Shown here one piece after another: positions 23,425 through 34,752 of a stretch of DNA of 64,000 nucleotides. Within the stretch, counting starts at the first letter, position 1. Each line of letters opens with the position of its first letter. Below the pieces are notes generated by a model. That model saw nothing but the letters and a program-made list of their open reading frames with translations, ran no database searches and was not told the DNA's origin. This DNA comes from Chlamydoabsidia padenii (lineage: Eukaryota; Mucoromycota; Mucoromycetes; Mucorales; Cunninghamellaceae). Location of the stretch: NCBI GenBank assembly GCA_025330725.1, contig JAIWND010000004.1:434001-498000 (forward strand). Reading direction: 5' to 3'. The translations under genes and the position numbers were made by a program.

Positions 23425-26111
23425 TTAATGGGTATTTGAGCCACCAATGCCAAAAGGATTGTCTTCCCAAGGATGTTGATCAATGAAAACCAGAGGATGA
23501 TGCCCATTAAGGATTTTGTCGTGATGTTCGCCTTTGCCACTATCACCCGTCGAGTGGCTAGTCAGTTTGACAGATTGTATTTCGCTAATGGACCGTGCGT
23601 AAATATCTTCCAGAGATGGTTGGCTTGTACATGTGATGATGGAGGACGTTGGACTGTTGTTGTTGTTGTTATTGCTATGATCATCGATTGTTCCTGTTGT
23701 TGTGTTGCCAATATCGATCCAATTGGTAACTGAATCACTGGAGGAGAGTACACCAGAGCCTGTCAAGTTGGTTGTGGATTTGGTTCGTACGCTTTCATGC
23801 TTATGTGTGTTGTCGTGATGATGATGATAGATGTGATGCCGTAGATCGCCATTTCCAACATCGAGAGATCGTGGGAGTCGTCCTATAGTTTTCTTTACAG
23901 AAGTCGCTTCACCGGCAACGATTTGTAAAAACTGTTGTTCGTCAAAGTATTTGAGTCGTGCCCAACCCGAGTGTAAGAAAGAGAAGGATTTCTTCCAACC
24001 TGGTAGCTTATCTGCCCCAACATAAAAAAAAAAAAAAAAAAAGTCAAATTAATACCAATCATGTGATTTTGTCACCCGGTTTTCTTGTATTACCTCTTCC
24101 AATGCCACCTTGATTCTTCTTCCCATGTAGTGGTGATAATGGCGCAGGTAAAGTTCCACCGGCACCTTGATCCAGTGGTTGTTTCCCCTTTTCCATACGG
24201 CAGATATTACGCGCAATACAAACACCAGCCAAAGTAGCAGCATAACCAGTTTTTTCTTCCTTGACATTTGTCACGTCCCCACCAGCAAAGATATGTTGAT
24301 ATTTCCAATGTTTCAGTTGTAATGTCGGTTTGACGCAGATTCTATCCCAATTGTCCACACACGAATCCAGGTTTGTATTATCGTCGTCATCGCGGTCACC
24401 ATCGCTTGGTACTTGTTTGAGAATCTGTGAGCAAGGAGTGGTACCAGTAGCCAAATATATCTTGTCAAAGTTTCTGTATGGACGACCACTTGATCCAAGG
24501 AAGAGGTTGTTTCCGCTACTGTTAAAGTCCACAATTTTCTCGTTACAAATCACATCAATGCCAATACTTTTGAGATAATCCATTGCTTTTCGTTGTCTTT
24601 CTGGTGGTGATCGTCGGACAAGTGTTGAATGAGATTCTACCAGAGTCACACTTTTTCTGTTTGGATTGCCACCAGGAAAGTCGTGTAATGCAATTTCAGA
24701 GGCAAGTTCACAGCCCACGAGTCCACCACCTATCAAGGAGTAAATATCATGATCAAGTTCTTCTTCTTTTCAATATTACCAATAATCAGAATATTCTTTG
24801 CCATTTTCAATTCATGGTATTCCACACCCAAGTCAGACATTCGATAGAGAGCAGATATGTCGAATGATTTCAGTTTTGATTGGTATGTGCTTCCAGTTGC
24901 AATAACAAGGTAATCCAATGGGATCTATCATCATAAAAATAAAAAGGAGGTTAATAATCAGTATAGTAGAATCATTGTTATACTTACATTTTCCTTGTTC
25001 ACATGGACCATTGTAGCATCATTTTCGATCCGGTCAGCTACACCAATTACGACCCTTCCATTCTTGACATAAGCATCATGACGCACACGTAGTGACGAGG
25101 ATGTTTCTTCAGGCCGTACAAGCATCTACATTTGATATAATAAAGATGGTCGGTTTAGTGTTATTCTTTCTTTTCTTTCTTTTCTGATTACCTTGATCAT
25201 TCCTGGTGTGTATTCAAAAGAGTCTAAATATAGTTGATTAGTTAGTATATGCAGTGTGATCGAAGAGTTGTGATATATACCTTTGGCATCAATGAGAGTA
25301 ACATGGAATCTGGGCATGGGATCCAATATCGAGGCGACTGTAAAACCCTTTAAAAAGACAATACAGGACAGGACATGTAAAAGTTAGTTATGTGATAATG
25401 ACAGGATTTGATTATATATGAGGGAGGTAATACTTACAACGAATCCACCACCAATGATAACTACTTTCTTTTGAGCTGCTTTGGGATAATGTAAAGTAAA
25501 TCTATCAAAAGATAAGCGTTAGTTTTCATAAGGTCAGGTTGTGTTTCTGTTCACTTACTGCGTTGATTGAGCCACACGTTTAAAGTCAGCCAGTTTGCAC
25601 TCCTACATACCAAAAAAAAAGAAAAGAAAAAGTGATTGTGGTTTAGGATGAGTACTACTTGTGTTTCTTCAGACTTACCAACAATTCGGTAACTTCATTT
25701 TTCGCTTGTTCAAAGATTTTAAGCGCCTTTTTAGTGTTAAGTAGGGTATATTGACTTGCAGTAAAAGCATTCTTGATGCCTTCGCGGCATGTAATGTTGA
25801 TTTCCAAAGGAGCCCCTTCCGCCACAAACGTTTTCCAGATCCTAAAAAAAAAAAAAAAAAAGAAGAGTACAGATTCCTAAACTGATTAGTTTGTCAGAGT
25901 TTCTTTTTTCTTTTCATACATACCTATCAACTGCGCGTTCAATGTTGGCCAAGTGTCGTTCGCATCCAAGTCTTGCTAATGCTTCAATGAATAACAAGTT
26001 TTCATGACAATGGATCTTCTGGAGATAAGTTTCAAAGGCCGATAAAAACTGCGGAGAAGAGAGGGTTTCGTCTAAACAATTGGGATGGAAGAAGATTAGG
26101 TCCTGAATCAT
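23425..26111 (-). CDS. RGS domain fused to FSP1/AIFM2-like FAD/NAD(P)H oxidoreductase
   Basis: Ten exons: 25924-26111, 25679-25841, 25559-25602, 25438-25501, 25281-25347, 25192-25223, 24988-25125, 24780-24924, 24094-24729, 23425-24011; 687 residues. Residues ~12-145 fit an RGS fold: FLSAFETYLQ, CHENLLFIEAL, GAPLEINITCREGI, LLNTKKALKIFEQA. Residues ~150-480 are a two-dinucleotide-fold oxidoreductase: VVIIGGGFVGFTVA (FAD), VIATGSTY, ILIIGGGLVGCELASEIA (NAD(P)H), DKIYLATGTTP and HIFAGGDV. This matches AIFM2/FSP1-type quinone reductases. The C-terminal ~190 residues are low-complexity (HHIYHHHHD, poly-Asn) with PWEDNPFG near the end. The short exons keep frame across the RGS/oxidoreductase junction, so this is one gene by splicing logic. 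RGS proteins accelerate GTP hydrolysis by G-alpha; joining to a redox enzyme is unusual. A GGCGGGATTTCAAAA motif lies ~95 bp upstream. Confidence 0.88.
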
Positions 26112-26200
26112 CCCGCTTTTGGTTATTAAAGCGGAAGAAGAAGAAAAGAAAGGGGGAGAACGGAAAATCCATCAGTTAAATAGTTCGCCGCTTTTTTGGA

Positions 26201-26215
26201 TTTTGAAATCCCGCC
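26201..26215 (-). promoter_or_regulatory. recurring element GGCGGGATTTCAAAA
   Basis: About 95 bp upstream of the RGS-oxidoreductase start. Part of the family described in the findings. Confidence 0.5.
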
Positions 26216-26441
26216 CTCTGGAACAAGCTAAATTGACCTATCATCATAACTATGTAGCTGACACATTCAAACAACGTCCTATATAGAATTTTCTAAACTC
26301 TTTTGAAAATCTTAGCATGAATGTCATCTGTGAGTTGGAAGAAATTTTTACTTTTCTAGAAAACGATCGAAAATTGAAAATCATAATGCTTGGCACGTTT
26401 TGACTGTAGTTAGACCAATACTAGCTTAGTGAACCATTTTG

Positions 26442-26443
<2 letters not shown>

Positions 26444-26516
<73 letters not shown>
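26444..26516 (+). repeat. A73 homopolymer
   Basis: Uninterrupted run of about 73 A residues in an intergenic region; true length uncertain in any assembly. Confidence 0.9.
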
Positions 26517-26518
<2 letters not shown>

Positions 26519-26939
26519 ACAGTACTCATATAATCATAGCTACTCATATAGTCACATTCAATCATTCATTTATGAAACATAAGTGATCGAGTCTATTTTT
26601 GTCTGAGAAACTTTTAATGTACAATGCATAATGTCGGGATCCGAAATAAAACCGAATGAAATAGTAGGATATTGTTAGTCTAGAAGATTGTCTATCAGTA
26701 CACTACTTTGGGCATCCCCATGTACCAACAAAGGCAGGATAAAACAGGATCAACATTCACCTTGAAGATCTTTTTCTATTTCCATCACATACAAGCAGAA
26801 TGGTCATCATCTCCTATGTATCTCCCCGTATCTAAGGGTACATATAAAAAGGGGAAGACGGGGGGACCCTCTTTCTCTCTCTCTCTCTTTTTTTTTTTAA
26901 CCATCTCTTGATTCCTTTTTTTTTTCCTTACCCTACAAT

Positions 26940-27460
26940 ATGATCAAATCCTATGTTTTTTGTTTAATCAGTTTGATGATGTTGATTCATCACACTGTGG
27001 CCCAAACAGCCTGTGCTGCCGAAGCAAAGTAAACCCCCTCCCCCGATCCATTCCATCAAATACTCACCCTTTTTTTTATAGTTTCCAAGGTTGTAAAGTC
27101 ATTCAAGAGACCAGATTGAGTGGCTGTGGGCCAGTGGATTTTGCATGTCAATGTACAGCCCATAGATTGATTCAAGAATGCTTCAATCTATGCCCTGGGT
27201 ATGCCACCGATGCCAGTATTCATGATGGTACCGTCCAAAGTATTTGTGGTGCTGTGCCTACTACTTCTTCTTCTCTACCTTTACCAAGTGCCACATCCGC
27301 ATTGCCACTACCATCATCCTCTTCGTCCGCTGCCATCCCTTCGTCCTCTGCTTCTGCATCTCCCTCATCTAATCAGCAACATTCCGGTGCCTCCAAAGCT
27401 ACTCATCTACCTTTATGCGTTGTGGGTGGTATCGTCGTCTTTATGTCATGGATACTTTGA
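26940..27460 (+). CDS. Cys-rich, CFEM-like GPI-anchored surface protein
   Basis: Two exons (26940-27028, 27082-27460), 155 residues. A signal peptide (MIKSYVFCLISLMMLIHHTVA) is followed by about 120 residues with eight cysteines (ACAAE, GCKV, SGCGP, FACQC, QECFNLC, SICG), a Ser/Pro-rich stalk, and a hydrophobic C-terminus (CVVGGIVVFMSWIL) as in GPI-anchored proteins. Eight Cys in ~65 residues recalls CFEM domains (haem or surface roles), but the exact CFEM spacing was not verified. Expected at the plasma membrane or wall. The start follows a CT-rich leader typical of strongly expressed fungal genes. Confidence 0.72.
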
Positions 27461-27677
27461 TACATCAAGTCAATCATTTGATGAATCTTCCTAATTAACG
27501 TCCCCCTTCTTTTATCTGTATGCAGAGTACCACCAATATCCCTTGCCCCCTCCTATTCCATCCAACAACAATGATACTTTATTCCCCTTTCCCCCCCCCT
27601 TTTTTTTAACAATGGGTCACCTTGTTTATTACAATTGATAATAAAAATAATAATACTGTTTAATCTAGTCTTGTCAA

Positions 27678-27995
27678 TTATCGTCCGTTTTGGCCCTATA
27701 GTATACAAAGAAGAAAAAGTATGATTAGTCATTGCTATCACGATAGATGGGTTAAGTATTACCCTCCTTCACTACATCTCTGCCCCCAAACTTACCTTTC
27801 CACACCATCGGACCCTGTAAGTTAGAAACATAGCGCCGCCTAAAAAGAAAAAGAATCCTTCAATGACCAATCCCATCTATTTTTCATCCACTTATCTTTT
27901 TTCCACCCACTTACCATTTCTGATCCTGATCGACTTTTCCATCCGATTACCTTTTTTGATCGACTGGTCTTGGGTATACCCATGTAGAATTCCAT
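27678..27995 (-). CDS. spliced microprotein with one membrane segment, unknown function
   Basis: The central exon 27796-27876 encodes MGLVIEGFFFFLGGAMFLTY then RVRWCGK, a transmembrane helix followed by basic residues. It joins in phase, over a good GTAAGT...CTATAG intron, to a last exon 27678-27695 (GQNGR, stop). An upstream exon starting MEFYMGIPKTSRSKK can be joined in phase from 27951-27995 (donor GTAATC) or 27915-27995 (donor GTAAGT), giving 47 or 59 residues. Alternatively translation starts at 27876 (32 residues). An AATAAA signal follows about 50 nt after the stop on the minus strand. I do not recognise the family. Confidence 0.45.
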
Positions 27996-30202
27996 GTCGT
28001 TCACCACGATTGGTAGTGTCCCCTCCCCCAGTGTTTTCGATCACGTAATGTTTAGTGCTGAGATTACATCTTCAAAAAAGTGTGCGTTCCTATGAGAGGC
28101 GACCTTCAAAAGAAGGTTAGTTACATTTGTTTTATTATAGGCAGTATTGACGTACCTACAGATTGATGTATTCACCAAAGGTCGAAGAGTTGCATGTACT
28201 AAAACAGTTGGTTATCCATTGATATTTCATAATAGCGTACCTATATATAAACGAGTTGGGCAATCATGTTTCATGTTTAGTCACCCCAGTAACCCTGATT
28301 ACCCTTTTTTTGCTTTCACTTACGATTTCAATCCCAGATTAATGCTGTTTTCATTGGTGGATGATTGCCAGTGTTAGGTAAGCAATTGATAGGAGTATCC
28401 ACAGCACAACAGCCGTAAAAAGCGAGTGAAGCGTCAGGTATTTTAGTGATGGTGTCCTGGTTAGAGGGAATCATATCAAGAGCCAGGTTTCCGCCAAGTC
28501 CATTTTTTGTATGTTAAAGAAGAAGAGGGATGAGTGAAGTTGACAGTGAATTATTTACTTTTTTTTTCTTTTACCTATGTTATTGCTATTTCACTGCTTG
28601 GATACTATGGATACTACATTTAGTAAAAGATTGTTTCCTTTATGCATGGCTTTAATCTATATGAAGAGTAGGTGAGATTAGTTTAAAGGATGTTTACATA
28701 ATAAGGCCCATACCATTTATCATACTTACTTGTCTGTTCCCAGTACAGTGCTGCTTTCACTGTTTAAACAAAGATGGTGCTTGGGTACTTGACATTTGTG
28801 TGTTGAGAATCAATCGTTCGTGAATAAGAGAGATGGAGGGAAAAGAAAGGAAAAATGTTTCATAGTCCAAGAGAAATTCAGAATGGCTGTGATTGGCTGG
28901 GACGGTACTTAAATATACGGTTTAGGAAAAATGGGAGTGGAGAACTTTTTCCCTCCAACCTTTTCTTTCTTCTAATTATCGTCCACAAGTCCTTCGTCCT
29001 GGCTGCCCTTGTCATTGGAACCTCAACGTTATGTAATACGGTTTTACTGAATGGAACAAAACACCTCGTCAGTCAAGTATACGACTGTTTCATCTATCGA
29101 TAACAAAGGGATCTTCACAACGAGATGTTTGTTTCTTCGCAGAGTAACATTAGATCCTATGTTGGTGGGAATGGCTTCACATAACAGGTATTTAGGTTAA
29201 TTAAAAGATTAGATTGGTTTATAATATATATCTATCTGCTAAGTAAAACATTATTGTTTGAATAGCCTAAAGACTTGTTGTACTCATGATACCTTTTTTT
29301 CTTCTTCTTTGCGCTAGAAGTGGACATGAAACGACACGATTATAGTGACTAGTATCAAGCAAATCCTACTATTCGACAACATCATCAAACCACTAGGATT
29401 ATTGATATACGCAACAGGAGGAGCGGATACATGAATAATGAAATGAAATGATACCTTTGATTATCATGGAAATTTGTATCTTGGGTGGACAACTACAAGC
29501 GGACACTTTTATGCAGGTAAAAAAGAAAAAAAAAAGGTTAGGTGAAAAGATACCTACTACGACTTTATGGAACAAAACGGCCACTAAGGATCAAGTCAAA
29601 CAAGAATGTCCCTCTTCTGTATACTGTCGTTTACTGGACTACTGTAGAATAGATTATTTAGAATAGCTTTTGATTGTTGCTGTTGATGATGATGAATAAA
29701 GGTACCTTTTTTTTAATACTTATCATGGGATCATAGTGTCTTGTTTTGGATAGAGTAAAACCAAAAGGGGAACATGTCGCGCGTATGAAATAAACGTACG
29801 GTATTATCACACCCAAAGACTTTTCACCCTAAAATGGTTAAAATTCAAGTCCGTGAGGTCAATGGAGTTATCTGATTGGATCAGAACAATAAAAACGGAT
29901 TTTGAAATGTAAATACGATTTGAAACGGAGATTGTATGTTAAATGAATCGTTTTTATTGGATCGACTGAAAAAGACCAAGTTGTAAGGGCGGGATTTAAA
30001 AGGTAAAACCAAGTTTAACGCAAGTGACATTTTTATTATTAGAGATAAAATATAATGTAAAGAGTTTGTTTGTATGTATGTTTAATAAGTATTTCATAAT
30101 ATTAATGTATGGTTGTGTTAAATTGGATTGTATAAACATATTACTACTATAGGGCTAAAAAAAAAAAAACGTGGAGGATCAAGTCTATTCGTTTATAAAT
30201 AC
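27996..30202. other. 2.2 kb spacer, no gene supported
   Basis: Short frames at 28147-28377, 28855-29103 and 29448-29666 (+) lack domains and convincing splice patterns. The motif GGCGGGATTTAAAA occurs at 29988-30001, followed by an AT-rich stretch that would be the 3' flank of the minus-strand transposase-like gene. Small spliced genes cannot be excluded. Confidence 0.4.
29988..30001 (+). promoter_or_regulatory. recurring element GGCGGGATTTAAAA
   Basis: Exact core copy of the element, here without a recognised gene start in the following 300 bp on the plus strand. Confidence 0.35.
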
Positions 30203-33200
30203 CTACCGAAGATCGCAATTGTCCAAATACCAGGAGACACCAAATTTATTGTGATTGACAATGTTTTGCTTGGATGAATTGACCATATGCATATCCAGGA
30301 TACATTCAGTTTGTAAAATATCCAAGTCATAATTGGATCGAGAAGGGGTCGCCACCAAATAACCTAAATTATCTTTTCCTTCATTTCGATAGCGGATCAC
30401 CTTCAACTTGTCGAGTTTCACCACCTTGCCAATAAATAAGTCCTTATTAATACCACATTCATGGGAAAAAACCGCAAAGGTGCCGTTCCTGATATTAGTG
30501 GGAGAGTCGTTGTTGTCGGCAAGTTCACGGGAGCTGTCGAGGAAGATTTCATAGAAGCGTTCGTTTTCATTAATGAAGTTCTTGATACCACTTCCACATG
30601 TCACGTTTGTAATTCCATCGTCAGTCCAAGAGCCACCTTCAATGATATGTCGCAACATAAGTCGTTTTCCAAAAATTCTGGCAAGATCACGAGAGGTCGA
30701 TTGTCGGTTTGTGTGTGCAATTGCTTCCCGAACAAATTTGTTATACTGTTCCCCTTTCTCTGTTTCATAGTGTAGGGTGCATCCAAATCGAATGATATCG
30801 TCAGTTAAGTGTTGTAGAAGGTGAGTCTTTGGCTTTGTCGAAAGAGATCCATATTGCGGGTGTTTGCAATCGTAAACAAATAGTTCCTTCGTCAAATTTG
30901 CAACGGCCTTCTTCACGGTTTCCACGTATTCATCCAGGTTGGCAGGTATTTCCTTTATAAAAACAAGAGAAGATAAAACCCCTAATGCATTAAATAGCTT
31001 ACCTATATCTTGAATATCAGCGTAAGAAGGACCAGTGAATTCGTAAGTGATGACCAAAGGAAGGCATTGCATCAGTATCTTGAAGTCACGACCGAGGAAT
31101 GAGCCACAATGAGTGAGTTTTGCCCGGAAAGTTCTTGTAAAACCACTTGATCCTTGATAGTCTTGTAGTCTTGATTCCAATTTACTGAGCAAATCTTTCT
31201 TGCTACCGATAACGTCTTTCACCAAATGTTCCACCAAGTACTTTGCGATACCTAAAGAGATAGTATGTAATACTTCCACTGGTGTATCTGTTGAGGGATC
31301 AAATGAATCCAGATCAAGCAGCGGTCCAGCGCCTGTATTCTTGTACTTGTAATCCTTGTAAGTTAGCCCACCTTCAGGTCCACCGTCCAAAATAGTGTCA
31401 GGGTCATTGTTTGCCGCTATGTATTGCTGTTTTAACCTTGGTGTACGACATCCAACGAAAAGATCTTCTAGTCCAATATTGCCCCGAGATGTCTTGAGCT
31501 GAAGCACTTCCGTATGTGTATTATCAATGACATTATTCGTGTTGATCGCGGTTTTGCCTTTGGTGTCCTTCTTGATTTTGTAATTCCGTTGGTAGCATTT
31601 GCGGCATGGAAATAACGATGTGAGCCCATAAATACCACACAATTGCGAATGCCTAGGATTATCAGCTGTGATACAAACCACAGGAGCCACCACCAATACA
31701 TCTTCGTTGTAAAGAGCAGAGTGCATAATGACCCCTTTTTCCAATTCGGCGAGATCTTGAGATAGAGTAGGTATCATATGCAGTGATGACAGGCCAGTAT
31801 TGCAACGAACCCCGGCAATGAAGTTGATGTTTGTTCGTTTGTTTCGTTCGTGTAATGGAAGAGCACCGCATACCATCGACCAGGTGTCATAGAGGTTGAA
31901 CTGTTTCGATATATTCCCAGAGGTGTCATCAGTGAAGAAGATTACAGGGACAATCTGGACCTTGTAGAATTTCCCAGTCTGGTTGCCGTTGTCGTCCAAG
32001 ATAGGTTTCTTCATAGAATGCTGTCCAAAGATAAGTTCTTTATGGCGATCATGGAGCTGCATTAACAAAGATCCGTCGGGCGTTTGAGAGAGGCATTGCA
32101 TCTGCTTGATGAATTGCTTGGACACGGTTGTAAGGAAGTTGCATGTTTGAGTGGCGAAGACACGGGTTTGCACGACACAAAAAGGAGAGGAATTGTTCGG
32201 TTGGTGTACCTGTATTTCGTAACCTTGAGCCATAACAGTACCATTGAGCAAATAATACCTGTCTAACAAAAAGTGAATAGTTTTTTCTATATCACGCACT
32301 ACAATCAAATCACCAACCCAATAATCGACCCCGCCGATTGTCATTACCGGATGTTGGAAGAGATGATGTTGTCGCCATTTTGTGCCTTGTTGAAGAGAAG
32401 TAGCAGAACCAATTGTGTCATCAGGAAGGGCAGATATGTATGGTGACTTTCTGGGATTGTCGATCAAAAGACGTAAAACCGATGAAGGAAGATTGATATA
32501 AAAGGTTTCCTTTGTTGCTGTCATTGCTGCTGCTGCTGCTGTTGTTGTTGTTGTTGTTGTTGGTGGTGTTATATTGGTAACGGATTTTTGAGGCTTCAGA
32601 ATTTCCACTTCGACAGATGAAGACTTGAATGTAGGAATGTTGTTTTTCTTCCGGGTACCAAAGTTGATAAGTGCATCCAATTTCGGTAGTTCGAATGGCG
32701 CGGCTCCTGCTTCACCTTTCAGTTTCACCATCAATTCCACTAGATACAGCACCTTCTTGAGAGTTCGTTGTGACACCGGTTCGTCATCACCGTGTATAAA
32801 GGCATGAAGTATCATCGTTTGCAAGTTGGGGAAAGGATATGTCGAGCCTTCGTAATCAATCTGGAACGTTGTGACATCTTCGTTAGCAGCTGTACCTAGA
32901 TCACCACCATCGTCGTTATTATCATCATCGGATTCATCCAATAGCCTAAATCGAGAAGTAAACGGTTCCAGTATATCTTCTTCATCGTCGTCGGTATTAT
33001 TGCCAGCACCAAGAACTTCTTCGTCAACACCACCGACATTTTCACCAGCACGGAAACCATTGTCCAGAGAGTTACCACCCATCGCAGTTTCAGAATCACC
33101 CATTATACAGTCGTCCGCGGCATTGTCCACCATGACAGAATCGTCCACAGGCGAGACCACTTGACAGACCTGCATATTTGTAATATGTTTGTGGGATTTC

Positions 33201-33306
33201 AAGTGTTTATCCAAGACCGACTTTCTCTTCGTTTCAAGTCCACAAGGCGTGCACACGAATTCACGGCGTAATATATCTGTTGAATAATCGTTCTTCTTCC
33301 TTTTTT

Positions 33307-33371
<65 letters not shown>

Positions 33372-33394
33372 TTGTTGTTGTTATTGTTAACCAT
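30203..33394 (-). CDS. intronless zinc-finger/transposase-like protein of fungal TNP2-related type
   Basis: One uninterrupted frame, 1063 residues from the ATG at 33394. An in-frame ATG at 33562 would add 56 residues but lies upstream of a promoter-like motif at 33480-33492, so 33394 is preferred. The N-terminus is Asn/Ser hexanucleotide-coded low complexity, then a C2H2-like finger (FVCTPCGLETKRKSVLDKHL ... H) and an acidic region. The core has VIFFTDDTSGNISKQFN, VCITADNPRHSQLCGIYG, FPCRKC and EVLHTISLGIAKYL, resembling the TNP2/CACTA-like transposase family common in basidiomycetes and Mucoromycota. The DDTSGN block is the most characteristic. Lack of introns, among neighbours with up to 19 exons, fits a mobile origin. 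No terminal inverted repeats or target duplications were found by eye, so it may be domesticated or a remnant. Confidence 0.75.
33308..33388 (-). repeat. (CAACAG)n coding microsatellite
   Basis: Tandem hexanucleotides, then plain CAA/AAC, encode alternating Asn-Ser near the N-terminus of the transposase-like protein. Likely length-variable. Confidence 0.8.
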
Positions 33395-34752
33395 GTTGGA
33401 GGACGAAAAGAATTGAAGAAGAAAGAAAATGAACTTGTCAAAATCTCTTAAATTAATCGCGCCAAGCCCTTGAGCCGATGCGGCATTTGAAATCATGTGC
33501 CTATTTCTATAATTTTTTTTTTCGTTTTTTTTTTGTTTTTTCACTCTTCTTTCCTTTCTCATCTAAAATGAACACTTGCCACATTCCACAGTGAGGCTAC
33601 CCATAGCCTAGTGTTTATTGACGATTGTCAAAGCGTTTGTTTGATTGCTTCTGTTAATAGTATACTCTAGTATATGACGTGCTACAACCACTGTCGCCAT
33701 TCATACTATTGCAGAATGTGTCATGAACTGACTACCTATCAACAAAGTAAGAACATTATGATAACTGCTGCATGCCGACACTGACCTATTTTTTTGTCTA
33801 CATAGTCTGTGCTGCTAAGCAAAAACTTGAATGGAATTAGTATCGCCGACTCTTCTGCCTGTCTTGTATCTAGTCTGTCAAGGTCAACTTCCAGCATTTA
33901 GGTGCTCTCCTGGTTTCTGAAGATATATTACTATAAATGTATATATGGCAATCTTACTCGAATGGAATTATTACTGTAGATTGTTAAATTATGTGGTTGT
34001 AGCTTTTTGTTAATAAAAATCCGTCTTCAAAAGTGTGTATCATTTTGCACAAAATAATAGTGACCCTGGTATATAGTGAAAGTAATACGTCATGGATTTA
34101 ATAATAGCACTGGGAAAAAGATCGAATGCTATAGGCTGTTCACGATTCGGCCCGTTCTCAATAAGGAAATAAATTGCATCCTGGCTTCTTACCCTTTGCC
34201 CTGAACCGAAATAGAAGTTTTATTGTCGGATTTACAAAAAAAATCTTTGGGTGTGATATAATCTCGGCGGTGGATCGCGCGGTAAGCAAAAAAAGTAGGG
34301 TCGGTCGGAAGGGGGCATTGTCGCGCGAGGCTGGTTTTGAAATACAAGAGAAAAAGCGAATCATCATCCAATGAGACCCTATTTGTTCCCTATTATCGGT
34401 GAAGTATGTTATTTATAGTTGATGTAATTAACTCACCATCCTTCTACACTTTATCGTCCTTCTTGAACAGATTGGTTTTGTTTCTTGGTTCTTTAGTGAT
34501 GCAGGCGGGATTTAAAAATACAGTCGGGATTTCGAATAGATACCTTTCAAAGAGTCATTCCAGCATAAAACATGGGGTAACCTACTTTTTTATTCAGAGA
34601 CATGTTATGTTACACTCTATGTTCATTCGGTACCTACTCGCGCGATGTTCAGGTGAGATCGGCGAATCTTCCTATCTTTGAATAACAGGTATATATAAAA
34701 GCAAACCCTTTTTTTTCTTCATTCTCATTCTTTTTTTCTCTCTTCCCTCATA
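33395..34752. other. divergent spacer with several promoter motifs
   Basis: Holds GCGGCATTTGAAAT at 33480-33492 (85 bp above the transposase-like start), GGCGGGATTTAAAA at 34504-34517 and TCGGGATTTCGAAT at 34523-34536 (about 240 bp above the CHY-RING start), and a CT-rich leader before 34753. A G/C-rich patch (34265-34335) encodes only a chance frame. Confidence 0.45.
34504..34536 (+). promoter_or_regulatory. two adjacent recurring elements
   Basis: GGCGGGATTTAAAA (34504-34517) and TCGGGATTTCGAAT (34523-34536), separated by 5 bp, in the same orientation, upstream of the CHY/RING gene. A third, inverted copy lies in its first intron at 34875-34888. Confidence 0.5.

Larger units (their letters stand above)
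26112..26939. other. divergent spacer with promoter motif and A73 tract
   Basis: GGCGGGATTTCAAAA at 26201-26215 (minus), a 73-nt A run at 26444-26516, and a CT-rich leader (26868-26938) directly before the ATG at 26940. Confidence 0.5.

Noticed and set aside
28855..29103. A possible 82-residue plus-strand protein.
   Set aside because: No domain, no supporting splice or polyadenylation pattern, and typical chance-frame composition.
33395..33562. An N-terminal extension of 56 residues for the transposase-like protein.
   Set aside because: It would cover the promoter-type motif at 33480-33492 and consists of Lys/Asn-rich and Phe-rich sequence of low credibility.
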